Below, one piece after another: positions 50,216 to 59,801 of a stretch of 64,000 nt of DNA. The first letter of the stretch is position 1. Each line of letters opens with the position of its first letter. The notes under the pieces are model-generated. The model ran no database searches. It was given only the letters and a program-made list of their open reading frames with translations, and was not told where the DNA came from. This DNA comes from Bacteroides uniformis (GTDB taxonomy: Bacteria; Bacteroidota; Bacteroidia; Bacteroidales; Bacteroidaceae). The DNA lies in NCBI RefSeq assembly GCF_025147485.1, contig NZ_CP102263.1:186001-250000 (forward strand), read 5' to 3'. The position numbers were made by a program, and so were the translations under genes.

Positions 50216-50539
50216 ATGGACATGGAAATCAACAAGGGGATCGGCAGGAACGTGGAGTTCAAGGGGCTGGAAAGCCAGTACCTCTTCATCTTCTGCGGCG
50301 GTCTGCTCGCCGTGTTCGTGGTGTTCGTCATCCTGTACATGGCGGGCGTGAACCAGTGGGTGTGCATCGGCTTCGGCGTGGCTGCGGCTACACTGCTGGT
50401 ATGGCTGACCTTCCGGCTGAACGCCCGGTACGGCACGCACGGGCTGATGAAGGCAGCCGCCCGCAGGAGGCATCCGAGGTACGTGGTGAACCGCCTGAAA
50501 ATCCCCCGATTATTTATCTTTAAACACTGGCAAGAATGA
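50216..50539 (+). CDS. traF: TraF (DUF4133), VirB3-like protein
   Basis: A 107-residue inner-membrane protein beginning INKGIGRNVEFKGLESQYLF, the DUF4133 start. Two membrane helices follow (about 24-45 and 50-66). In type IV secretion, small VirB3-type proteins assist pilus assembly along with the VirB4 ATPase; the following traG overlaps by 4 bp, and VirB3/VirB4 coupling is common. The C-terminal tail is basic (KAAARRRHPRYVVNRLK). Confidence 0.88.
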   Translation: MDMEINKGIGRNVEFKGLESQYLFIFCGGLLAVFVVFVILYMAGVNQWVCIGFGVAAATLLVWLTFRLNARYGTHGLMKAAARRRHPRYVVNRLKIPRLFIFKHWQE

Positions 50540-53037
50540 AAAACGTAATGAAAGCGGCGACGCTCGAAAGCAAGTTCCCGCTGCTGGCGGTGGAGAACGG
50601 CTGCATCGTGAGCAAGGAGGCGGACGTGACGGTCGCCTTCAGGGTGGAACTGCCGGAACTGTTCTCCGTCACGGGGAGCGAGTACGAGGCGATCCACTCG
50701 GCTTGGCACAAGGCGGTGAAGGTGCTGCCGGAGTATTCCATCGTGCACAAGCAGGACTTCTTCATCGAGGAGAAGTACCGGCCGGAAACGGACAGGGACG
50801 ACCTTAGCTTCCTGAGCCGGAGCTTTGAGAGGCACTTCAACGAACGCCCGTTCCTGAACCACTTCTGCTACCTGTTCCTTACCAAGACGACGAAGGCACG
50901 GAGCCGTCAGGAAAGCACGTTCTCCACCCTCTGCAAGGGCAGGCTTGTCCCCAAGGAGATCGAGGACCGGGAGACGGTTACGAGGTTCCTCGAAGCGGTC
51001 GGTCAATTCGAGAAGATCATGAACGACAGCGGGCTGGTTACGCTGCGCCGCCTCACGACGGACGAGATCACCGGGACGGAACGGTCAGCGGGCATCGTGG
51101 AGAAGTACCTCTCGCTCTCGCAGCACGACACGACGGTGCTGAAGGACATCCAGTTGAACCCGGAGGAGATGCGCATCGGCGACGACATCCTCTGCCTGCA
51201 CACCCTCTCGGACACGGAAGACCTGCCGGGCAAGGTGGCGACGGACAGCCGTTACGAGCGGCTCTCGACCGACCGCTCGGACTGCCGGCTGTCGTTCGCC
51301 GCCCCGGTGGGCTTGCTGCTGGACTGCAACCACTGCTACAACCAGTACATCTTCATCGACGACCACGGGGAGAACCTGAAACGCTTCGAGCAGACCGCCC
51401 GGAACATGCACTCGCTCTCCCGCTACTCCCGCTCCAACCAGATCAACAAGGCATGGATCGAGGAATACCTGAACGAGGCGCACTCGAAAGGGCTGACCTC
51501 GGTACGCTGCCACTGCAACGTGATGGCGTGGAGCGACGACCGGGAGGAACTCAGGCGCATCAAGAACGAGGTAGGCAGCCAGCTCGCCCTGATGGAGTGC
51601 AAGCCGAGGCACAACACGGTGGACGTGCCCACGCTCTTTTGGGCGGCGATACCGGGGAACGAGGGGGACTTCCCCTTCGAGGAGAGCTTCTACACGTTCA
51701 TCCCACAAGCCCTGTGCTTCTTCACCGAAGAGACGAACTACAAGGACTCGCTCTCGCCCTTCGGCATCAAGATGGCGGACAGGATGACGGGCAGACCGCT
51801 GCATCTGGACATCAGCGACCTGCCGATGAAGAAAGGGGTGATCTCGAACCGCAACAAGTTTGTCCTCGGTCCGAGCGGAAGCGGCAAGTCGTTCTTCATG
51901 AACCACCTCGTGCGCCAGTATTACGAGCAAAACAGCCACATCGTGCTGATCGACACGGGCAACTCGTACCAAGGGCTGTGCGAGCTGATCCACCGCAAGA
52001 CCAAGGGCGAGGACGGGATTTACTACACGTACACGGAGGAGAAGCCCATCAGCTTCAACCCCTTCTTCACGGACGACTACAAGTTCAGCGTGGAGAAGAA
52101 GGACAGCATCAAGACGCTGCTGCTGGCGCTGTGGAAGGGCGAGGACGAGAAAATCACGAAGACGGAGAGCGGCGAGCTGGGCAGTGCGGTGTCGGCGTAC
52201 ATCCGCCGGATACAGCAGAACCGGGACATCGTCCCCTCGTTCGACACCTTCTACGAGTACATGCTGAACGATTACCGGAAGGAGCTGGCTGCAAGGGACA
52301 TCAAGGTGAGCCGGAAGGACTTCAACATCGACAACTTCCTGACCACGCTCAGGCAGTATTACAAGGGCGGTCGCTACGACTTCCTGCTGAACTCGAACGA
52401 GAACATCGACCTGCTGCACAAGCGGTTCATCGTATTTGAAATTGACAGTATAAAAGATAACGCCGAACTGTTCCCCGTGGTTACGATCATCATCATGGAA
52501 GCCTTCATCAACAAGCTGCGCCGCCTGAAAGGGGTGCGGAAGATGCTGATCTGCGAGGAGGCTTGGAAAGCCCTTTCCTCGCCGAGTATGAGTGAATATC
52601 TGAAGTACCTCTATAAAACTGTCAGGAAATATTTCGGCGAGGCGATTGTCGTCACGCAGGAGGTGGACGACATCATCTCGTCCCCCATCGTGAAGGAGGC
52701 TATCATCACCAACTCGGACTGCAAGATCCTGCTCGACCAGAAGAAGTACATGAACAAGTTCGACGGCATCCAGTCGATGCTCGGTCTGACGGACAAGGAG
52801 AAGTCGCAGATACTCTCCATCAACCTCGCCAACCATCCCGGACGGAAGTACAAGGAGGTGTGGATCGGTCTGAACGGTGTGCAGTCGGCGGTGTATGCCA
52901 CGGAGGTATCGGCTGCCGAGTACCTGACCTATACCACCGAGGAGAGCGAGAAGACGGAGGTGTTCGCACTGGCGGAAGAGCTGGGCGGGGATTTGGAGCT
53001 TGCCATCAAGCGGCTGGCGGAAACGAAGTATAAATAA
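50536..53037 (+). CDS. traG: TraG, VirB4-type conjugation ATPase
   Basis: An 833-residue cytoplasmic ATPase. The N-terminal half is the VirB4/CagE domain; the Walker A GPSGSGKS is at 445-452 (Lys451) in FVLGPSGSGKSFFMNHLVRQ, Walker B is near MLICEEAWKALSS (about 675-687), and TQEVDDIISSPI follows as a conserved motif. VirB4 proteins energise pilus assembly and substrate passage. The start overlaps traF by 4 bp. In Bacteroidales usage TraG is the VirB4 homologue, distinct from the MobC coupling protein at 40987-45409. The octamer-repeat block follows its stop codon. Confidence 0.94.
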   Translation: MKNVMKAATLESKFPLLAVENGCIVSKEADVTVAFRVELPELFSVTGSEYEAIHSAWHKAVKVLPEYSIVHKQDFFIEEKYRPETDRDDLSFLSRSFERHFNERPFLNHFCYLFLTKTTKARSRQESTFSTLCKGRLVPKEIEDRETVTRFLEAVGQFEKIMNDSGLVTLRRLTTDEITGTERSAGIVEKYLSLSQHDTTVLKDIQLNPEEMRIGDDILCLHTLSDTEDLPGKVATDSRYERLSTDRSDCRLSFAAPVGLLLDCNHCYNQYIFIDDHGENLKRFEQTARNMHSLSRYSRSNQINKAWIEEYLNEAHSKGLTSVRCHCNVMAWSDDREELRRIKNEVGSQLALMECKPRHNTVDVPTLFWAAIPGNEGDFPFEESFYTFIPQALCFFTEETNYKDSLSPFGIKMADRMTGRPLHLDISDLPMKKGVISNRNKFVLGPSGSGKSFFMNHLVRQYYEQNSHIVLIDTGNSYQGLCELIHRKTKGEDGIYYTYTEEKPISFNPFFTDDYKFSVEKKDSIKTLLLALWKGEDEKITKTESGELGSAVSAYIRRIQQNRDIVPSFDTFYEYMLNDYRKELAARDIKVSRKDFNIDNFLTTLRQYYKGGRYDFLLNSNENIDLLHKRFIVFEIDSIKDNAELFPVVTIIIMEAFINKLRRLKGVRKMLICEEAWKALSSPSMSEYLKYLYKTVRKYFGEAIVVTQEVDDIISSPIVKEAIITNSDCKILLDQKKYMNKFDGIQSMLGLTDKEKSQILSINLANHPGRKYKEVWIGLNGVQSAVYATEVSAAEYLTYTTEESEKTEVFALAEELGGDLELAIKRLAETKYK

Positions 53038-53056
53038 TGTGCCGATGTGCTGACTG

Positions 53057-53210
53057 GGAGCGGCGGACAGGCTGCCGGACGGATGGTTGATTGACCGGAC
53101 GAACGGCTAAAGGGTCGGATGACTGACCAAACGGCTAAACGGTCAAACGGTTAAACGGTTAAACAGTTGGCTGGCTAAACGGCTGGATGTACAAACGGCT
53201 AAACGGAATG
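53057..53210. repeat. Degenerate octamer repeats after traG
   Basis: AAACGGCT, AAACGGTC and AAACGGTT follow one another in 8-bp and 4-bp steps (for example four units at 53129-53160), the same repeat type as at 47850-48090. It separates traG from the DUF3876 gene inside the tra operon. Confidence 0.7.
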
Positions 53211-53252
53211 GAGAGAATAAAATTTTGTAAAACTTAAAAAAACGGAATCAAG

Positions 53253-53615
53253 ATGAAACGATTGAATTTAATCCTGCTGCTGTCGGCGGTAACAGTGGCG
53301 CTGGCGTTTGTCATTTCCTGCAAGGAGACAAATGCGGAACGGTTGGAAAAGATGTGCGGCGAGTGGGTCAGCACGGGCGGCAAGCCGCCCTTCACCCTCT
53401 GGGAAGAGGACGGCAAGTACCGTGTGACGGTCATGCACAGGAACCACAAGGGCGGCAGTGAAGCGGAGACCTACCTCGTCCGGGAAACGGAAGGGGTGCT
53501 GTTCATCGAGACGGGCTTTGCCGTGATGATGGACTATGACCGGGAGAAAGACCGCATCCGGCTGTCGCCGGGCGGAGAGTACAGGAGAAAGAGTGACGGA
53601 ACCCTAAAACAGTAA
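53253..53615 (+). CDS. DUF3876 lipoprotein
   Basis: A 120-residue protein with a lipoprotein signal: the membrane-like N-terminus ends in the lipobox LAFVISC, giving a lipidated Cys at residue 24. The mature part has the DUF3876 pattern (EWVSTGGKPPFTLWEEDGKY, then YLVRETEGVLFIETGF). It occurs regularly between traG and traI in these elements. The function is unknown; it may be an envelope accessory or an exclusion-type protein. Confidence 0.8.
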   Translation: MKRLNLILLLSAVTVALAFVISCKETNAERLEKMCGEWVSTGGKPPFTLWEEDGKYRVTVMHRNHKGGSEAETYLVRETEGVLFIETGFAVMMDYDREKDRIRLSPGGEYRRKSDGTLKQ

Positions 53616-53619
53616 GGAC

Positions 53620-54249
53620 ATGAGAACGATAAAGGCAATCATTCTGGGCGTGGCGTGCCTGACGGCAGGTGCGGCCAACGCCCAATGGGTCGTACACGAC
53701 CCCGGCAATCTGGCGCAGGGCATCATCAACACGGCTAAGGAGATGGTGGAGACCTCCGCCACCGCACAGCACACGCTGGACGGATTCAGGGAGACGGCGA
53801 AGATATTCGAGCAGGGGCGTAAGTATTACGATGCGCTCAAGGCGGTGCATGACGTGGTGAAAGGCGGCGTGAAGGTGAAGAAGTCCATCGGGCTGGTGGC
53901 GGACATCTCGGAAATCTACGTGCGCAACTACCAGAAGATGCTGGGCGACCCGAACTACACGCCGGACGAGCTGGAAACCATCTCGTTCGGGTACGCCAAG
54001 CTGCTGAGCGAGAGTGCGGACATCCTGCAAGACCTGAAGAACGTGGTGAACGTGACGGGGATGTCGCTCTCGGACGCCGAACGGCTGGCAATCATCGACC
54101 AGAGCTACAAGCGGCTGCTGGAGTACCGTAACCTCGTGCAGTATTATACGGACAAGAACATCTCGGTGAGCTACCTGCGGGCGAAGAAGAAAAAGGACGC
54201 CGACCGGGTGGTGGCTCTCTACGGGGATGCGGAAGACCGTTACTGGTGA
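53620..54249 (+). CDS. traI: TraI (DUF4141) conjugation protein
   Basis: A 209-residue exported protein with a signal peptide (about 1-21, ending GAANAQ) and a long helical, coiled-coil-like body (about 35-190). DUF4141 proteins occupy this place in all Bacteroidales tra clusters and may be the VirB5-like minor pilus component; that equivalence is inferred from gene order and size. It is 4 bp after the DUF3876 stop and not related to F-plasmid TraI. Confidence 0.85.
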   Translation: MRTIKAIILGVACLTAGAANAQWVVHDPGNLAQGIINTAKEMVETSATAQHTLDGFRETAKIFEQGRKYYDALKAVHDVVKGGVKVKKSIGLVADISEIYVRNYQKMLGDPNYTPDELETISFGYAKLLSESADILQDLKNVVNVTGMSLSDAERLAIIDQSYKRLLEYRNLVQYYTDKNISVSYLRAKKKKDADRVVALYGDAEDRYW

Positions 54250-54298
54250 GACCGGCAATATATAATAATGTTCACGTACATAAATATAATATAGGACT

Positions 54299-55303
54299 AT
54301 GTTGTTAGCGATAGACTTCACGAACCTGCACGAGATATTGCAGGTATTGTATCAGGACATGATGCCGCTCTGCGAGAAGCTGACGGGTGTAGCCAAGGGA
54401 ATTGCCGGGCTGGGTGCGCTGTTCTACGTAGCCGCCAAGGTGTGGCAGGCGCTCGCCCGTGCCGAACCCATCGACGTGTACCCGCTGCTCCGCCCGTTTG
54501 CCATCGGGCTGTGCATCCTCTTCTTCCCCACCTTCGTCATCGGCACGATCAACGCGGTGCTCTCGCCCGTAGTGAAGGGCTGCCACGGGATGCTCGAATC
54601 ACAGACCTTCGATATGAACCGATACCGGGAGCAGAAGGAAACGCTGGAGAGGGAGGCGTTCCGCCGTGACCCGGAGAAGGCGTATCTGGCGAGCAAGGAG
54701 GACTTCGACAAGAAGCTCGACGAGCTGGGCTGGTCGCCCAAGGACTTGAAGACGATGGCAGTGATGTACATCGACCGGACGGAATACAACATGAAACGGA
54801 ACATCCGGCTGTGGTTCCAAGAACTGCTCGAACTGCTGTTCCAGTCGGCTGCGCTGGTGATCGACACGATACGGACGTTCTTCCTGATCGCCCTTTCCAT
54901 CCTCGGTCCGATAGCGTTCGCCCTCTCGGTCTATGACGGGTTCCAGAGCACGCTCACGCAGTGGATAACGAGGTACATCTCCATCTACATGTGGCTGCCC
55001 GTGAGCGACCTGTTCAGCTCGGTGCTGGCACGCATCCAAGTGCTGATGCTCACCCGTGACATCGAGGCGATGAGCGACCCGACCTTCATCCCGGACAGCT
55101 CGAACACGGTGTACATCATTTTTTTAATCATCGGGATATTCGGGTACTTCACCATCCCGACGGTCGCCAACTGGATCATCATGGCGGGCGGGGTGAGCCA
55201 AGCCAACCGTGCGATGAACCAGACCGCAAACAGGGTCGGCAACGTCGCCGCAGCGGGTGCGGGCGCCGCCGTGGGGAACATCGCCGGAAAAATCATCAAG
55301 TAG
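54299..55303 (+). CDS. traJ: TraJ, VirB6-like membrane protein
   Basis: A 334-residue polytopic inner-membrane protein. Membrane segments lie at about 36-52 (AGLGALFYVAAKVWQAL), 60-85 (LRPFAIGLCILFFPTFVIGT), 178-220 (two helices, from LVIDTIRTFFLIALSILGPI), 235-250 and 275-305 (FLIIGIFGYFTIPTVANWII). The hydrophobic profile and place match VirB6-type channel components. TraJ is a member of the Bacteroidales conjugation core. Confidence 0.9.
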   Translation: MLLAIDFTNLHEILQVLYQDMMPLCEKLTGVAKGIAGLGALFYVAAKVWQALARAEPIDVYPLLRPFAIGLCILFFPTFVIGTINAVLSPVVKGCHGMLESQTFDMNRYREQKETLEREAFRRDPEKAYLASKEDFDKKLDELGWSPKDLKTMAVMYIDRTEYNMKRNIRLWFQELLELLFQSAALVIDTIRTFFLIALSILGPIAFALSVYDGFQSTLTQWITRYISIYMWLPVSDLFSSVLARIQVLMLTRDIEAMSDPTFIPDSSNTVYIIFLIIGIFGYFTIPTVANWIIMAGGVSQANRAMNQTANRVGNVAAAGAGAAVGNIAGKIIK

Positions 55304-55352
55304 CGGCGGATGCCCCAAGAAAATGAGTCATAACGAATAAAAAACCGGAAAC

Positions 55353-55976
55353 ATGGAATTTAAAAGTTTGAAAAATATCGAAACGAGCTTCAGGCAGATA
55401 CGGCTCTTCACGCTGGTATTCGCCTGCCTGTGCGCCGTGGTGACGGGCTTCGCCCTGTGGAAGTCGTACAGCTTCGCCGAGGCGCAGCGGCAGAAGATCT
55501 ACGTGCTGGACAACGGCAAGAGCCTGATGCTGGCGCTCTCGCAGGACGTGCGGCAGAACCGCCCGGTGGAGGCACGGGAGCACGTGCGCCGCTTCCACGA
55601 GCTGTTCTTCACGCTCTCGCCCGACAAGTCGGCTATCGAGGGGAATATCAAACGCTCGCTGCTGCTGGCGGACAAGAGCGCCTTCAACTACTACAAGGAC
55701 CTCTCGGAAAAGGGGTATTACAACCGGATAATCTCGGGGAACATCAACCAGATGATAGAGATAGACAGCCTGCGGTGCGACTTCGACAAGTACCCGTACA
55801 GCGTGCGGACATTCGCCCGGCAGATCATCCTGCGGGAAAGCTCCGTTACGGAGCGCAGCCTTGTGACCCGCTGCCGCCTGCTGGATGCGGTCAGGAGTGA
55901 CAACAACCCGCAGGGCTTCATCATCGAGGGATTCGAGATCACGGAAAACAAGGATTTGCAGACCCTCAAACGCTGA
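55353..55976 (+). CDS. traK: TraK, VirB8-like protein
   Basis: A 207-residue protein with one N-terminal membrane helix (LFTLVFACLCAVVTGFALWK, about 18-37) and a periplasmic domain of about 165 residues (REHVRRFHELFFTLSPDK, then GYYNRIISGNINQMIEIDSL). Topology and length fit the VirB8-type assembly factor. It is highly conserved among Bacteroidales ICEs. Confidence 0.92.
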   Translation: MEFKSLKNIETSFRQIRLFTLVFACLCAVVTGFALWKSYSFAEAQRQKIYVLDNGKSLMLALSQDVRQNRPVEAREHVRRFHELFFTLSPDKSAIEGNIKRSLLLADKSAFNYYKDLSEKGYYNRIISGNINQMIEIDSLRCDFDKYPYSVRTFARQIILRESSVTERSLVTRCRLLDAVRSDNNPQGFIIEGFEITENKDLQTLKR

Positions 55977-55981
55977 CGGCT

Positions 55982-56266
55982 ATGATAAGGAAATTCATCA
56001 CAAAGGCGCAGGACCGGGCGGACGGGAAGCTCCGCCGCCTCGCCGGGCGTATCTCGCCCGACATGCGTGTGGCAATCATCCTCGTGATGCTGGCGGCGTT
56101 CGGCGCACTGTCGGTCTATATGACCGTCTCCTCCATCTACCGCATCGGCAGGAACGACGGGAAGGAACTGGGGATAGAGCATATCAGGCGCCTGCAATTG
56201 CCCAATGACAGTATTATCAACCCTTTTGAAAGCGGACGGCATGGGACTGGCGGAGAAGTTGAGTGA
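55982..56266 (+). CDS. traL: TraL (DUF3989) conjugation protein
   Basis: A 94-residue inner-membrane protein: basic N-terminus (FITKAQDRADGKLRRLAGR), one membrane helix (VAIILVMLAAFGALSVYMTV, about 31-50), then a short periplasmic tail with GRNDGKELGIEHI. The DUF3989 pattern is clear. Its 3' end overlaps the start of the next gene by 26 bp. Confidence 0.87.
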   Translation: MIRKFITKAQDRADGKLRRLAGRISPDMRVAIILVMLAAFGALSVYMTVSSIYRIGRNDGKELGIEHIRRLQLPNDSIINPFESGRHGTGGEVE

Positions 56267-57407
56267 GTGGCTGCTCCGCCGCCGGGAGCGGCAGGAGGAG
56301 CGGAACATGAGGCAGGTGGCGGCGTATTTCGGGAGCCTGCTGAATAAGAGGCGTGCGGATGCCGGTGCAATCCTCCAGTCCGTCAGGGACTACCGGGACT
56401 GCCCGGAGGTAACAAGGAAACAGGCGGAGCTGCTGCTGGAACACAGGTTCTTCCGGTACGTGTACCAGACGAGCTATCCCGAATGGCGGGCGGTCATGGA
56501 CGCCCTGAAAGAGACCCGTTACGGGATGCGTGAGGGGGCGGCAATCCCCCGGAGCGTGAGGGAGGCGGCGGAAAGCCCGATGCTGCGTCTGGAGGCGCAA
56601 TACAAGGTGCTGGAGTACGAGTACACGAGGCGCAACGCCCCGCAGCCGTTATCCCCCGAAGCGCAGGCGGAACGGGATGCGGCGCACCGGCTGCTGAACT
56701 GCTGCATGAGGGAGGGCGACCTCGACGCACTGAAAAGGCTTGCCCTGAAAGGCGAGAAACCGGACGACTCGGTGGCCATCCGCCACGGGCTGGCGGAAGG
56801 CTACCGCAGGCTCGAAGAACTGAGCCGGGAATGGAGCGAGGAGATGCGGGGCGACAACCACACCGTCATGGAACAGATCGAGTTGCGGGAGGCGGACGAG
56901 CGGGGAAAGCTGATGCGGCAAGCCGCCGCCCTTTACGAGAGGAAGACGGGCGGCAGACTGCCCGGCGACTATCTGGAAGCGGTGAAGGCGGAACGGGCGC
57001 TGCTCCACGGGATCGCCCGCCACGGCTGGGACGGTCAGCGGGAAGTACCGAAGGAGACGGTGGAGAAGTACGGGCTGACGGAGGACTTTGCCGGTATCGC
57101 CCGGCTGAGATGGGACTACCACCTGAGCGAAGACAACGGGGATCTCTCCCGGGACTACCCGGAAGCCGCCATCGGACGCCACAACCGTGCCATCCGGGAG
57201 CGTGCGGCGAAAGAACTGGCAGGTCTGGAAGCGAGGCTGTTCCCCGAAAAGGCGGCAAGCCGGGAACGGAAGGCTGCGCACCTGCGGGCGGACAACCGGG
57301 CAAGCCCCACGGCATCGCTCAAACGGGAACGGAAGGAACCGCCCGGCAAGCGGCAAACCGGGGAGACAGGCAGGCGGAAGCCTCCGGGGAGAAGAATCAG
57401 AATGTAG
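56241..57407 (+). CDS. Helical protein between traL and traM (function unknown)
   Basis: A 388-residue soluble, highly charged (Arg/Glu) helical protein starting MGLAEKLSEWLLRRRERQEE; the in-frame upstream start lies inside traL. Notable stretches are RLEAQYKVLEYEYTRRNAPQ (about 115-134) and a C-terminal basic tail (LKRERKEPPGKRQTGETGRR). Not part of the minimal CTnDOT tra set as usually listed. It is in the operon, 21 bp before traM, so a role in transfer or its control is likely but unproven. Confidence 0.6.
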   Translation: MGLAEKLSEWLLRRRERQEERNMRQVAAYFGSLLNKRRADAGAILQSVRDYRDCPEVTRKQAELLLEHRFFRYVYQTSYPEWRAVMDALKETRYGMREGAAIPRSVREAAESPMLRLEAQYKVLEYEYTRRNAPQPLSPEAQAERDAAHRLLNCCMREGDLDALKRLALKGEKPDDSVAIRHGLAEGYRRLEELSREWSEEMRGDNHTVMEQIELREADERGKLMRQAAALYERKTGGRLPGDYLEAVKAERALLHGIARHGWDGQREVPKETVEKYGLTEDFAGIARLRWDYHLSEDNGDLSRDYPEAAIGRHNRAIRERAAKELAGLEARLFPEKAASRERKAAHLRADNRASPTASLKRERKEPPGKRQTGETGRRKPPGRRIRM

Positions 57408-57427
57408 GACAACCATAAATTTTTGAC

Positions 57428-58822
57428 ATGATGGAAGAACAGAACCAAGAAAAAGCAACGGCAACGCAGCACGTGACGGTGGCGGATGCCGCAGCCCCGG
57501 AGACGGGGAACGGAAAGAAGGAGGACAAGGGCGGCGGGAAAAAGGAAAAGAATACAGCCAAGCCGCTCACGCCGAAACAGTTGCAGCAACGGAAGAAGCT
57601 GATGGTATATCCGCTGATGGGCTTGCTGTTCCTCGGCTCGATGTGGCTGATATTCGCACCTTCGGAGGAGCAGGGCGTGAACCGGGACACCGTGGGGGCG
57701 TTCAACGCCGACATCCCCCTGCCGGAGAACGACGGGATCATCGGCGACAAGCGGAAAGCCTACGAGCAGGCGCAGGCGGAGAAACAGCAGGCGGAGAAGG
57801 TGCGCTCGCTGGAGGACTTCGCCTTCTCCGAAGAGAGCAATACGGACGGGGTGGAAATGGAACTGCCGGACAGCGAGCCGGAACGGGAACCGTTCAGGGA
57901 CTATTCGGACAAGGGCGGCGGCAGCCGTTCCTCCGTTACCGCCTACCGGGACATCAACCGTCAGCTCGGCTCGTTCTACGAGGAGCCGAAGGTGGACGGG
58001 GAAAAGGAGGAGCTGAAAAGGCAGGTGGAGGAGCTGACCGCCAAGCTGGAAGAAAGGGAACGGCAGGCGGGCGGAATCGACGATCAGGTGGCGCTGATGG
58101 AGAAGAGCTACGAGCTTGCCGCCAAGTACATGGGACAGAACGGGCGGGACGGCGTAGCCGTGCAGGTGCCCGCCACCGGACAGGACGGCAACGGTTTGGG
58201 ACAGCCCGCCGTGGCGGTGCAGGCGGCACGGGAACGGACGGTATCGGGGCTGCAACAGCCCCTGAGCGATGCGGAGTTCATGCGGCGGTACAGCCAGCCG
58301 AGGAACTACGGCTTCAACACGGCGGTAGGCAGCGGGTACGCTATGGGGAAGAACACAATACGGGCGTGCATCCACGGGGATCAGACGATTATGGACGGAC
58401 AGACGGTGAAGCTCCGGCTGCTCGAACCGCTGCAAGCGGGAAACCTTGTGATTCCGCAGAACACGCTCGTTGCGGGTACGGGAAAGGTACAGGGGGAACG
58501 GCTGGATATCGTGGTGTCGTCCATCGAATACCGGGGGAACTTGCTGCCCGTGGAGCTGGCGGTGTATGACAGTGACGGGCAGAAAGGCTTGTCTGTCCCT
58601 TCATCGCTGGAACAGGAAGCGGCAAAGGAGGCGATGGCGAACATCGGCGGCGGGTTGGGAACGAGCATCTCGTTCGCACGGAGCGCCGGACAGCAGGTAG
58701 CAATGGACATCACCCGTGGGCTGATGCAGGGCGGCAGCCAGTACCTTGCCAAGAAGTTCCGCACGGTAAAGGTGCACCTGAAAGCGGGGTATGAGCTGAT
58801 GCTTTACGCCAAACAACAATAG
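57428..58822 (+). CDS. traM: TraM, VirB10-like channel protein
   Basis: A 464-residue protein with a cytoplasmic basic N-terminus, one membrane helix (about 58-77, LMVYPLMGLLFLGSMWLIF), a long coiled-coil/linker region (about 110-260), and a C-terminal beta-rich domain (about 295-460; IRACIHGDQTIMDGQTVKLR, then NLVIPQNTLVAGTGKVQGER). This is the layout of VirB10 proteins that span the envelope and sense ATP energy from both membranes. It follows the conserved TraM family of Bacteroidales. Confidence 0.92.
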   Translation: MMEEQNQEKATATQHVTVADAAAPETGNGKKEDKGGGKKEKNTAKPLTPKQLQQRKKLMVYPLMGLLFLGSMWLIFAPSEEQGVNRDTVGAFNADIPLPENDGIIGDKRKAYEQAQAEKQQAEKVRSLEDFAFSEESNTDGVEMELPDSEPEREPFRDYSDKGGGSRSSVTAYRDINRQLGSFYEEPKVDGEKEELKRQVEELTAKLEERERQAGGIDDQVALMEKSYELAAKYMGQNGRDGVAVQVPATGQDGNGLGQPAVAVQAARERTVSGLQQPLSDAEFMRRYSQPRNYGFNTAVGSGYAMGKNTIRACIHGDQTIMDGQTVKLRLLEPLQAGNLVIPQNTLVAGTGKVQGERLDIVVSSIEYRGNLLPVELAVYDSDGQKGLSVPSSLEQEAAKEAMANIGGGLGTSISFARSAGQQVAMDITRGLMQGGSQYLAKKFRTVKVHLKAGYELMLYAKQQ

Positions 58823-58859
58823 ATCGACAGATTATAAAACCATTAAAAAGAAAGGACAA

Positions 58860-59798
58860 ATGAAAAAGATTTTTGGATGGGTCGCCCTGCTTATGGGCAT
58901 GGTGACGGGTGCGAACGCACAAGTGAATGATACGATACAGCGGGCTGCGGGCAACGACCTGTATCAGGGGATTACACGGAAGCTACCCTACCGGCAGATG
59001 GTTACGCCCCACGGGGTGCAGGTGACGTTCGCCAAGACGGTGCATATCATCTTCCCCTCGGCGGTGCGGTACGTGGACTTGGGAAGCAATTGGATTATCG
59101 CCGGGAAAGCGGACGGTGCGGAGAACGTGATCCGGGTGAAGGCGACCACCGAGGGTTTTCCGGGGGAAACGAACTTTTCCGTTATCTGCGAGGACGGGAG
59201 CTTCTATTCGTTCAATGCCCGGTATGCGCATGAGCCGGAGATGCTGAACATCGAGATGAAGGATTTTTTGGAGAACGGGGACACGACGGACTTTTCGCAT
59301 ACCCGCATGAATATCTATTTCAGGGAACTGGCAGGCGAAAGCCCGCTCTTAGTGAAGCTGATCATGCAGAGCATCTACAAGGAGGACAGGCGGGAGATCC
59401 GGCACTTGGGCTGCAAACGCTTCGGGGTGCAGTTCCTCCTGAAATCCGTCCACTCGCACAACGGGCTGTTCTATTTCCACACGGAAACAAGGAACAGGTC
59501 GAACGTGGCTTTCCGGACGGACTTTATCCGGTTCAAGATCGTCGACAAGAAAGTGCCGAAGCGCACCGCCATTCAGGAACGGGTGATCGACCCGGTGCGC
59601 AGCTACAACGAGGTGCTGGTGACGGAGGGGAAAAGCGACGTGCGCACGGTGTATGCCGTCCCGCAGTTCACCATACCGGACGACAAGCTGCTGGTCATCG
59701 AGCTGTTCGAGAAGGACGGCGGCAGGCACCAGACCATCCGGGTGGAGAACGCCGACCTCGTGGCGGCAAAACAGATTAACGAACTGAAAATCAAGTAA
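58860..59798 (+). CDS. traN: TraN (DUF4138), VirB9-like protein
   Basis: A 312-residue secreted protein with a signal peptide (about 1-21, ending GANAQ). The N-terminal beta domain (VTFAKTVHIIFPSAVRYVDL, about 56-75) and the NVIRVKAT segment are the DUF4138 signature; the fold corresponds to VirB9 in the outer-membrane core complex. It is 37 bp after traM and 3 bp before traO. Confidence 0.92.
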   Translation: MKKIFGWVALLMGMVTGANAQVNDTIQRAAGNDLYQGITRKLPYRQMVTPHGVQVTFAKTVHIIFPSAVRYVDLGSNWIIAGKADGAENVIRVKATTEGFPGETNFSVICEDGSFYSFNARYAHEPEMLNIEMKDFLENGDTTDFSHTRMNIYFRELAGESPLLVKLIMQSIYKEDRREIRHLGCKRFGVQFLLKSVHSHNGLFYFHTETRNRSNVAFRTDFIRFKIVDKKVPKRTAIQERVIDPVRSYNEVLVTEGKSDVRTVYAVPQFTIPDDKLLVIELFEKDGGRHQTIRVENADLVAAKQINELKIK

Positions 59799-59801
59799 GC
59801 G

